Below are positions 8,126 to 13,903 of a stretch of 13,976 nt of DNA, one piece after another. The position numbers and the translations under genes are program-made. The stretch's first letter is position 1. Every line of letters begins with the position of its first letter. The notes under the pieces are model-generated. The model ran no database searches. It saw only the letters and a program-made list of their open reading frames with translations, and had not been told where the DNA came from. The DNA comes from GCA-2401735 sp051252095 (GTDB lineage Bacteria; Pseudomonadota; Gammaproteobacteria; Burkholderiales; Methylophilaceae). The stretch is taken from assembly GCA_051252095.1 (NCBI GenBank), contig JBPOFK010000030.1, positions 1 through 13,976 of the forward strand. The letters run 5' to 3'.

Positions 8126-8887
8126 ATGAAACAACAAAACACACAAGAACTAATCAATCAACATAGCCCAGAAGTCATTAGCGAACGATTAAAAAACAAA
8201 CCCCAGCAAAGCATTCTTTCCGATGCTGTTTTAGGTGGGATTGATGGCTGCGTCACGACATTTGCTGTTGTTTCAGGCGCAATAGGTGCACATTTTCCAT
8301 CTAATGTGGCCCTCATACTAGGACTAGCAAACCTCATAGCTGATGCTTTTAGCATGGCTATTAGCAATTATGAGTCAATTAAAGCCCAACAGGATTTCAA
8401 CAACAGTATTCGACGTATTGAAGCAGAGCATATTGATAAAATACCAGTAGGCGAGCGCGAAGAAATTCGACAAATTTACATGCAAAAAGGATTTAAAGGT
8501 GATGTTCTGGAACAAATTGTAACGACCATCACAAGCGACAAACAACTCTGGATTGATACAATGCTCACTGAAGAGTATGGCTTACAAAAAACAAATCAAA
8601 ATCCTATTAAATCGGCAACGTCTACGTTCACAGCCTTTATTATCGTTGGCATCATGCCTTTAATTCCTTTTTTGATGCCAAGCTTAGAACAAAACCATCA
8701 ATTCATTTTAAGCACTTGTATTGCAGGCATCATGTTCTTCTTGATTGGTACTTTAAAGAACTTAGTGCTTAATCAACCAATATTACGTGCAGGGATAAGT
8801 ACCTTATTAACAGGTGGCGCAGCAGCTGGCATGGCTTATTTAGTGGGTTATACGCTTAGAGAAATAATTGGGATTGGGGCCATGTAA
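8126..8887 (+). CDS. VIT1/CCC1 family transporter
   Basis: A 253-residue membrane protein of the VIT1/CCC1 family, whose characterised members move Fe2+ or Mn2+ out of the cytosol. Family marks are DAVLGGIDGCVTTFAVVSGAIGA in the first membrane helix, ADAFSMAISNYESIKAQQDF in the second, and the acidic metal-binding helical insert EREEIRQIYMQKGFKGDVLEQIV. Three C-terminal membrane segments complete the usual five. I chose ATG 8126. The frame stays open back to a TTG at 8084 that would overlap the previous gene by 7 nt, but neither start has a clear ribosome site, and the extra residues MVIHDNLPSNKAID are not family-like. It is separated by 1 nt from the next gene, so the two are probably co-translated. 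The substrate is inferred from the family. Confidence 0.82.
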   Translation: MKQQNTQELINQHSPEVISERLKNKPQQSILSDAVLGGIDGCVTTFAVVSGAIGAHFPSNVALILGLANLIADAFSMAISNYESIKAQQDFNNSIRRIEAEHIDKIPVGEREEIRQIYMQKGFKGDVLEQIVTTITSDKQLWIDTMLTEEYGLQKTNQNPIKSATSTFTAFIIVGIMPLIPFLMPSLEQNHQFILSTCIAGIMFFLIGTLKNLVLNQPILRAGISTLLTGGAAAGMAYLVGYTLREIIGIGAM

Positions 8888-8888
8888 T

Positions 8889-9638
8889 ATGCATCAGAAT
8901 CAACTGGCGTTAAAAAAAGCGCGTTTCATCCCATTTAGCCGAAACGACATTATTCAATTGTTACTCAATGAAGGTGAATTGAGCAAAGAAGATCACAATA
9001 TATTCAAACAAGTATGTGATTTGCTCTTGCACCTCTACCATTTCGAGTTCCATCAATCGCTAGAGACATTAAAAGACTGCTATGCACCAGTCAATCCAGA
9101 TGCTGATACCCATAAGATCTTTCATACTGATAGTGATACGCTGTTTAAAAAAGAAAAACAGCTTTTTGAAGCATTGAACATTCTGTTAGATAAAGCTAAC
9201 TTTGAAAAAATAACAGAAGAAGATGTGAAACAGGCAATGACTGAAGAATCATTATTCAATATCAAACTCAATGTTGATTTTAATGACTTTGAACAGGTGC
9301 TGTTTTTTCGACGTGGCGAATCTATGAGACAAGAAACACTGCTTAGCTTTTTTGGCCTTCGTAAGAAAAACATTACCTTCATTAATTATGATCGTGTCGT
9401 CGTTGTTGTTAAATTCAAACCACAAAGTTACTTCAATCAAAAGCAACGCAAACAACTGTATTTTGAACCAGGTTCGATCATCGTCAAACTCTTCCAGAAC
9501 ATTCCGCGTAATGACCTTGAAATGCTGTTTCCAAATACTGTAGTCGGTATGAAACTCATTGATAAAATAATGATTGGCGTCCCAGCTACGATTGGAGGCA
9601 TCATCATGCTAGCAACCAAACTAGGCACAACTCTTTAG
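8889..9638 (+). CDS. DUF3754 protein, N-terminal part ending at an in-frame amber codon
   Basis: 249 residues from ATG 8889 (MHQNQLALKKARFIPFSRND...), which lies 1 nt after the transporter stop. The stretches FNDFEQVLFFRRGE, INYDRVVVVVKFK, FEPGSIIVKLFQNIPRNDLEMLFPNTVVGMKLIDKIMIGVPA are typical of the DUF3754 (TMEM143-like) family, of unknown function. The family normally continues into a second membrane segment and a C-terminal domain. Here the frame ends at TAG 9636-9638, just after the first membrane segment, while the same frame remains open and family-like afterwards. This piece is therefore a truncated form, unless the amber codon is read through or is an error. A start at the TTG 8868 is possible but unlikely. 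Confidence 0.75.
   Translation: MHQNQLALKKARFIPFSRNDIIQLLLNEGELSKEDHNIFKQVCDLLLHLYHFEFHQSLETLKDCYAPVNPDADTHKIFHTDSDTLFKKEKQLFEALNILLDKANFEKITEEDVKQAMTEESLFNIKLNVDFNDFEQVLFFRRGESMRQETLLSFFGLRKKNITFINYDRVVVVVKFKPQSYFNQKQRKQLYFEPGSIIVKLFQNIPRNDLEMLFPNTVVGMKLIDKIMIGVPATIGGIIMLATKLGTTL
9636..9638 (+). other. in-frame amber codon splitting the DUF3754 gene
   Basis: The reading frame of the N-terminal part runs ...ACA ACT CTT TAG CTT TCT GGT TCA CTC ATC GCT TTT TGG TTA GGC ATG..., and the ATG is the start of the C-terminal part at 9672. There is no frame change: a single UAG separates two halves that together give about 420 residues, a plausible family length. The stop lies between two membrane segments. 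A one-base change from TTG (Leu) or CAG (Gln) would explain it. Confidence 0.85.
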
Positions 9639-9671
9639 CTTTCTGGTTCACTCATCGCTTTTTGGTTAGGC

Positions 9672-10151
9672 ATGCGTGATGAGCCAGTTCAGTTGAACCA
9701 AGCAAACCTTCTAGCCCTTGCCATTGGCTTTGGCACCTTAGGTGGTTTTTTATGGAAACAATTAAGTAATTTTAAAAATCGTAAAATTCGATTTATGAAA
9801 ACACTTGCAGACAATCTCTATTTCAAAAACTTAGATAATAATATGGGCGTATTCCATCGGCTGATTGATGCTGCTGAAGAAGAAGAATGCAAAGAGGCCA
9901 TGCTGGCATATTATTTTTTAATTACCGCTGGTAAACCACTTACTGCGCTAACACTCGATCAACAAATTGAAAGCTGGTTTGAACAAAAACAGCAGAAAAC
10001 ATTAGATTTTGAAATCCATGACGCATTACAAAAGTTATTAAAACTCGGCTTAGTCAAGTCAACAGCCGAACAATTTGAAGCTATTCCCTTAAGCGAAGCA
10101 AGGCAAGTATTAGATGCTGTTTGGGATAACTACTTTACTTATCATCACTAA
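9672..10151 (+). pseudogene. DUF3754 protein, C-terminal part (same frame as the upstream half)
   Basis: 159 residues from ATG 9672. In-frame coding begins right after the amber codon at 9639, adding LSGSLIAFWLG upstream. LALAIGFGTLGGFLWKQ is the second membrane segment. It is followed by NFKNRKIRFMKTLADNLYFKNLDNNMGVFHRLIDAAEEEECKEAMLAYYFLI, the most conserved block of the DUF3754 family. A possible winged-helix-like tail then carries DFEIHDALQKLLKLGLV. As a separate gene it would have no proper ribosome site (only AGG 2 nt before the ATG). It would more likely be made by readthrough or not at all. The second half shows no further stop or frameshift, so the interruption is recent, suppressed, or a sequencing error. 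Its stop codon touches the stop of the convergent kinase gene. Confidence 0.7.
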
Positions 10152-11912
10152 TTAGCGATGAACTAAAAAATACCATTGCACAATAATAATCATTAATAAA
10201 ATAAAACTAATCCCTTGCCAAACACGATCATTGTGCTGTTCTACTAATGGCCTTCGTTGATAGCGTTGCATCAGGTCAGCATTTGGCTTCAACAAATCGT
10301 TCCAAAACTCAGAGTAGGCATCATATCGCTCTTTATAGCTAGGATGAGTTGCTTTTTGCAAGACAACATCTAACCAAAGCGGCAAATCAGAACGATGAAT
10401 ACGTAATGATTGGTACCTCCACTCACTAACGGACTTTGCACCTCTGCGTTGTACTTTTTCCATTTGAAATGGTAATGCTTGTGCAAACATTTCATAGACG
10501 ATCACTGCTAACGAAAATAAGTCGCTTTGCATGATAGCGGTGCCATCCACAACTGTTTCAGGTGCAATATAGTTTACAGAACCTACTGGCGCATCCTCGC
10601 GTACTGGCGAATTAATCTCTGCTAAACCTCTAACCGACACAGTGCCAAAATCAATCAACTTCACTTGTCCTGCAGTCGTCATCATGATATTTTCTGGTTT
10701 CAAATCACGATGAATAACCCCAGCACGTTGCAGCGTGCGCAGTGCCGCAATCACCTGCTTAACAATTGCGCGTACATCATGCAAACTCGCTTGAGGATGA
10801 TCATGCATCCACTGCCTTAATGTAGTCCCTTCAATTTCTTCGCAAGTGTGGTATAAAAACCGTCCATTAGGCTCAGCTTGTTCAATACGCATAACATTCT
10901 CATGATTAATGCGGCTACCAACCCACTGCTCCCTTACAAACCCTTCAAGATAAACCAAATCTTCACTAAAACTCAATGATGGTGCTTTTAATACATAGTG
11001 TTTTGCAGTACGTCTATCTATCACTCGATATAAATGGCTACGCGTCCCATTATAAATAACGCTTTCTACTTGATAAGCATCAATTTTATCGCCTACTTTT
11101 AATACAGGCGGGATAACTCTTGCTGTTAGCTCTTGATGAGCTTCTTCGATATTTTTCTCTGGGATATCCTCAACACGCAAAATAAAACAGGTCAAATTAT
11201 CATTGCTGTGATTGGCTAACGCCAACTCCACTGTTGCCTTTGCTACGCGCTCTATTGTCGCCTGATTAATTTTCTTAATTGCCTGAAGAGGATTCAGCAA
11301 TTGACGCAACTCTTGATGGCTCACAAAGCCATGCACACCATCAGTTGTTGCAATTAAAAGATCGCCTACCTTAATATCTGTCGTGCTGTAATCTACATCA
11401 AGATTACTGTCCATCCCTAGCGCACGACTGAGCAATGCCTGACCATTACCATGTTGATGCGTATGTGGTCTGGTTAGCGGTTCTAGTGTATCGCCACGTA
11501 ATCGTAAAATTTGACTATCGCCAATATGAAAAATATGTGCCGTGTTAGATTTTAAAACTATCCCACTAAAAGTGGTGACTAAACCGTTGTGCCGTGCTGA
11601 TGCTTGTTGCCCATGATGGTATAACCAAGCATTGAGTGGCCCTAATACGCGCTGCCCTGCAGTTTTAACATCCCAGCTATCTGGCGTACTGTAATAATCT
11701 TTCAAAAACGTGGTCACACTCGTTGTACTAGCATGCTGCGCATTTTCGCTACAACTAACGCCATCTGCAATACAAGCTGCAATACCTTTATAGCGGGTAA
11801 TACCTAATGTAGGCTGATAGGCCGCAAAAGAATCTTGATTCTCATTTTTGATTCCCTTGGTACTAAATCCACCATAGATAACACCTAAATCTGAACTCAA
11901 TATTGGCTCCAT
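10152..11912 (-). CDS. PP2C phosphatase - Ser/Thr kinase fusion, membrane-anchored
   Basis: A 586-residue bifunctional signalling protein. The N-terminal PP2C domain (about 8-248) has the metal-binding marks NENQD (Asp27), ADG (Asp50), GDS (Asp132), TTDG (Asp191) and NDNL (Asp238). The kinase domain (about 278-545) has VLK (Lys309), HRDLKPEN (catalytic Asp403), DFG (Asp421) and GSVNYIAPE; its Gly-rich loop (YNGTRSH) is degenerate. A hydrophobic helix at about 564-583 anchors the C-terminus in the inner membrane. Such fusions recur next to nitrate transporters and nitrite reductase genes in gammaproteobacteria, so control of nitrate uptake or assimilation is a reasonable inference; the target is unknown. 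The gene is 94 nt downstream of the narK-like stop, beyond a strong hairpin. No clear ribosome site precedes the ATG. Confidence 0.88.
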   Translation of the reverse strand: MEPILSSDLGVIYGGFSTKGIKNENQDSFAAYQPTLGITRYKGIAACIADGVSCSENAQHASTTSVTTFLKDYYSTPDSWDVKTAGQRVLGPLNAWLYHHGQQASARHNGLVTTFSGIVLKSNTAHIFHIGDSQILRLRGDTLEPLTRPHTHQHGNGQALLSRALGMDSNLDVDYSTTDIKVGDLLIATTDGVHGFVSHQELRQLLNPLQAIKKINQATIERVAKATVELALANHSNDNLTCFILRVEDIPEKNIEEAHQELTARVIPPVLKVGDKIDAYQVESVIYNGTRSHLYRVIDRRTAKHYVLKAPSLSFSEDLVYLEGFVREQWVGSRINHENVMRIEQAEPNGRFLYHTCEEIEGTTLRQWMHDHPQASLHDVRAIVKQVIAALRTLQRAGVIHRDLKPENIMMTTAGQVKLIDFGTVSVRGLAEINSPVREDAPVGSVNYIAPETVVDGTAIMQSDLFSLAVIVYEMFAQALPFQMEKVQRRGAKSVSEWRYQSLRIHRSDLPLWLDVVLQKATHPSYKERYDAYSEFWNDLLKPNADLMQRYQRRPLVEQHNDRVWQGISFILLMIIIVQWYFLVHR

Positions 11913-11955
11913 AAAACGTGAGATACAAATAGCTAGCTTAACAGTTTAATAATCA

Positions 11956-11990
11956 ATAAGGGCTATCTAAGATTCCTTAGATAGCCCTTT
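11956..11990 (-). terminator. hairpin terminator between narK-like gene and kinase gene
   Basis: A perfect 12-bp inverted repeat, GGGCTATCTAAG and its complement with a 4-nt loop (11960-11987). On the minus strand it is followed by CCCTTATT. It lies 19 nt after the nitrate transporter stop. The T-run is short, so it may end only part of the transcripts and lower kinase expression relative to the transporter. It could also act as an mRNA-stabilising 3' end. Confidence 0.75.
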
Positions 11991-12006
11991 AATTAAACTA
12001 GATGTA

Positions 12007-13473
12007 CTATCCGACTTGAATCATCTGTACCTGACCATGCTCATCAATCTCTGCAATCTCTCCCTTAGGCTCATCTAAAAACAATAGCGCCACAAAACCA
12101 AGAACAGCTGTTGCAGCAATCACCATAAAGAAAGTGTGTGCATCCACTATAGAATAAACCAGCAAATAAGTGACAGCGCCCACATTACCATAAGCCCCTG
12201 TCATCCCAGCAATTTGTCCAGTTTGACTACGCTTAATCAATGGAACAACTGCAAAAACAGCACCTTCGCCTGCTTGCACAAAAAATGAACAGGCCATAAC
12301 AGCAGTAACTGCAATAACAAGTGACCATGTGGAGTCAACTTGTGACATCAAGAAATAACCGATTGCTAAACCAGCAGTTAAAAAAAGTAGTGTCTTTTTG
12401 CGGCCAAATCTATCAGAAATAATGCCACCACCAGGGCGTGACATCAGATTCATAAATGCATAACCAGAAGCCAGCATCCCCGCCATCACAGGTGATAAAC
12501 TAAAAGTCTCTGAGAAAAAGAGTGGCAGCATAGAAACAACTGCTAACTCTGAACCAAACGTGGCAAAGTAAAGTACATTCAACACGGCAACTTGTTTGAA
12601 TTTATATTGATGAATGGCTGGAACAACTTCTGTAAACACTTTTTTATTGACTTTCCACGTAACAGAATAGTCGTATATGAAAATCCCAACAAGAACCGCA
12701 TAAATAACATTTACCACATCCTGTGACAACATATCCACTTTAGTTGGTGATAATCGCCACGCCAAAATTCCCAGTGCAAGATACATTGGAATCTTCATTA
12801 ACACTAAGAAAAAGAAATCGCCTTTACTTGTTACCTCCATAGAGCCCATATGCTTAGGTTTGAAGTAAGTTGATCCCTTTGGGGTGTCTGAGGTATTAAA
12901 ATAATAAATAACGCCTGCAAATAGGCTCATTACGCCTGTAATAGCTATTGCATAGCGCCATCCATCATCGCCGCCAAACATTAATGCAATTGTAGGCAAT
13001 GTAAATGCTGCTGCAGCTGAACCAAAATTGCCCCATCCGCCATATATGCCTTCTGCAGTACCTAGCTCTTTGTGTGGGAACCACTCACTCACCATACGGA
13101 TACCAATGACGAATCCCGCTCCAATACACCCAAGCAAGAAACGTGCAATCGCTAATTGCGTATAAGTTTCTGCGAAGGCAAAAGCAAAGCAAGGCAGAGC
13201 CATGACGACCATTAATGTGGAATAGACCAATCTTGGTCCATACTTATCGGTTAACATCCCAATAATAACGCGTGCAGGAATAGTCAAAGCAACGTTAAGT
13301 ATCAACAATGTAACGACTTGAGGCTTAGTTAAACCAAATGTATCTTGAATTGCTTGTAGCATTGGCGCCAAATTGAACCAGACTACAAATGAAACAAAAA
13401 ATGTAAACCAGCTAAGATGAAGAATTTTCATCTTACCTGTAAAAGAAAAAATATTAAATTTGTCGGCTGACAT
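12007..13473 (-). CDS. NarK/NasA-type nitrate/nitrite transporter (MFS)
   Basis: A 488-residue, 12-helix major facilitator of the nitrate/nitrite porter family. Both nitrate-signature stretches are present in modified form: GGWGNFGSAAAAF (about 145-157) and AYGNVGAVTYLL in the second half. The substrate-site arginine of NarK-type porters is probably Arg68 (IPARVIIG). The MFS loop motifs DKYGPR and DRFGRKK are also seen. I chose ATG 13473 (MSADKFNIFSF...), because AGGGGG lies 7 nt upstream; an in-frame ATG at 13527 would add 18 residues but would place this ribosome site inside the coding region. The neighbouring kinase-phosphatase and the sigma-54/ANTAR control region point to assimilatory nitrate uptake rather than respiratory exchange. 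Other nitrate genes (nirB, nasA) are not in the window. Confidence 0.88.
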   Translation of the reverse strand: MSADKFNIFSFTGKMKILHLSWFTFFVSFVVWFNLAPMLQAIQDTFGLTKPQVVTLLILNVALTIPARVIIGMLTDKYGPRLVYSTLMVVMALPCFAFAFAETYTQLAIARFLLGCIGAGFVIGIRMVSEWFPHKELGTAEGIYGGWGNFGSAAAAFTLPTIALMFGGDDGWRYAIAITGVMSLFAGVIYYFNTSDTPKGSTYFKPKHMGSMEVTSKGDFFFLVLMKIPMYLALGILAWRLSPTKVDMLSQDVVNVIYAVLVGIFIYDYSVTWKVNKKVFTEVVPAIHQYKFKQVAVLNVLYFATFGSELAVVSMLPLFFSETFSLSPVMAGMLASGYAFMNLMSRPGGGIISDRFGRKKTLLFLTAGLAIGYFLMSQVDSTWSLVIAVTAVMACSFFVQAGEGAVFAVVPLIKRSQTGQIAGMTGAYGNVGAVTYLLVYSIVDAHTFFMVIAATAVLGFVALLFLDEPKGEIAEIDEHGQVQMIQVG

Positions 13474-13480
13474 GACCGGA

Positions 13481-13486
13481 CCCCCT
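13481..13486 (-). promoter_or_regulatory. ribosome binding site deciding the narK-like start
   Basis: On the minus strand, AGGGGG lies 7 nt before ATG 13473. No comparable site precedes the longer in-frame start at 13527. The adjacent GGTCC (13478-13482) could pair with GGACC in the 3' arm of the first leader hairpin (13574-13578). Confidence 0.7.
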
Positions 13487-13495
13487 AATTTATTA

Positions 13496-13522
13496 ATAAA
13501 AACCGATATATAGTTAAATCGA
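13496..13522 (-). terminator. weak leader terminator candidate before the narK-like gene
   Basis: On the minus strand, TCGATTTA-ACTA-TATATCGG (13503-13522) can form an imperfect AU-rich stem and is followed directly by TTTTTATT. The stem is weak (one T-T mismatch, one wobble), but the U-run is the only one in the leader. It could be the attenuation point controlled by the upstream hairpins. Confidence 0.35.
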
Positions 13523-13527
13523 TTCAC

Positions 13528-13560
13528 GGATACATGGTCTGCAAAAGTGCAAACCTATCC
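13528..13560 (-). other. alternative leader hairpin exclusive with the second hexaloop hairpin
   Basis: Minus strand: GGATA and GGTTTGCA pair with TGCAGACC and TATCC around a CTTT loop, with a 3-nt ATG bulge. That gives 13 paired positions including one G-U. The first arm reuses GGATAG, which is also the 3' arm of the second hexaloop hairpin (13555-13572), so the two folds cannot coexist. This is the arrangement expected of a regulated leader. Confidence 0.6.
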
Positions 13561-13587
13561 TTCTTTGGATAGTGGTCCTTCTTTGGA
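13555..13587 (-). promoter_or_regulatory. ANTAR-target-like tandem hexaloop hairpins in the nitrate transporter leader
   Basis: On the minus strand the leader begins with UCC-AAAGAA-GGA (13576-13587, 3-bp stem) and, after a 3-nt linker, CUAUCC-AAAGAA-GGAUAG (13555-13572, 6-bp stem). Both loops are six nucleotides with A at position 1 and G at position 4, the hallmark of RNA targets of ANTAR antiterminators such as NasR and NasT. In DNA this appears as a 13-bp direct repeat (TCCTTCTTTGGAT at 13558-13570 and 13576-13588). The predicted transcription start falls just before the first hairpin. No ANTAR gene is in the window. Confidence 0.75.
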
Positions 13588-13599
13588 TGCATTGCTATT

Positions 13600-13616
13600 A
13601 GCAGATTGTATGCCAA
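13600..13616 (-). promoter_or_regulatory. sigma-54 (RpoN) promoter of the nitrate transporter gene
   Basis: The minus strand reads TTGGCATACAATCTGCT. Against TTGGCACG-N4-TTGCW it keeps the invariant GG (-24) and GC (-12) with the required 10 nt between them, plus most flanking bases. Transcription should start near 13590, immediately before the tandem hexaloop hairpins. Confidence 0.8.
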
Positions 13617-13633
13617 CTTTATATAAATAATAA

Positions 13634-13646
13634 AATCAATTGGTTA
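13634..13646 (+). promoter_or_regulatory. IHF binding site upstream of the sigma-54 promoter
   Basis: AATCAATTGGTTA is an exact match to the IHF consensus WATCAANNNNTTR and has an AT-rich run on its 5' side (13619-13635). It lies between the sigma-54 -24 element and the NtrC-like site, where IHF normally bends DNA to bring the activator to RNA polymerase. Confidence 0.6.
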
Positions 13647-13698
13647 GAATTCCTCATGATAGGAAATGAGTACTTCTATTGCTCCAATCAAGTGCATT

Positions 13699-13715
13699 TG
13701 CTTACTCTTGGTGCG
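13699..13715. promoter_or_regulatory. NtrC-like enhancer site
   Basis: TGCTTACTCTTGGTGCG has the TGC-N11-GC spacing of NtrC sites and one well-kept half, TGGTGC (13709-13714); the other half is poor. It is centred about 115-120 bp upstream of the predicted sigma-54 start, a usual enhancer distance. A second NtrC site was not found. Confidence 0.4.
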
Positions 13716-13840
13716 AACCTATGCTTTGCCAAAACAAGTTAGATAGGCGCTTGCTATGCTGCCGACGAATAGTCATAAAGAGCATATCAACAGCAATAGT
13801 AGATTTAAAGATTAAAATTAAAGAAATTTAAAAAAGAAAT
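13716..13840. other. intergenic stretch with no recognised feature
   Basis: AT-rich DNA between the NtrC-like site and the tRNA terminator. I see no open frame, RNA gene or clear promoter in it. It is the far end of the 430-bp gap between the nitrate transporter and the tRNA. Confidence 0.5.
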
Positions 13841-13869
13841 AAAAAGCCCCGCAATTTGCGGGGCTTTTA
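13841..13869 (-). terminator. intrinsic terminator of the tRNA-Asp transcript
   Basis: Inverted repeat AAAAGCCCCGC / GCGGGGCTTTT with a short AAATT-type loop. On the minus strand it ends in CTTTTTATT. It lies 35 nt past the tRNA 3' end. The stem reads almost the same on the other strand but has a shorter T-run there. Confidence 0.85.
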
Positions 13870-13871
13870 CA

Positions 13872-13897
13872 CTAAGTAACTAAATTTAGAAACTTAG
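13872..13897. repeat. 26-bp symmetric dyad in the tRNA 3' trailer
   Basis: CTAAGT-aa-CTAAATTTAG-aa-ACTTAG is symmetric about 13884.5, broken only by the aa/aa pairs. It lies between the tRNA-Asp 3' end and the terminator, so it would be in the trailer RNA. It may be a trailer hairpin for tRNA processing or a protein site. Confidence 0.5.
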
Positions 13898-13903
13898 GCT
13901 TGT

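Noticed and set aside
9636..9638. Pyrrolysine-coded UAG.
   Set aside because: No methylamine methyltransferase context and no pyl genes in the window; a Leu or Gln codon change is simpler.
9620..9680. Frameshift as the cause of the DUF3754 split.
   Set aside because: Codon counting shows the two halves are in the same frame; only a stop codon separates them.
12007..13527. Longer nitrate transporter starting at ATG 13527 (18 extra residues).
   Set aside because: The only good ribosome site (13481-13486) precedes ATG 13473, and the extra residues would be encoded by what looks like leader RNA with hairpins.
13558..13588. The 13-bp direct repeat as the start of a CRISPR array or as protein-binding iterons.
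   Set aside because: Only two copies, each internally self-complementary around AAAGAA; tandem RNA hairpins explain it better.
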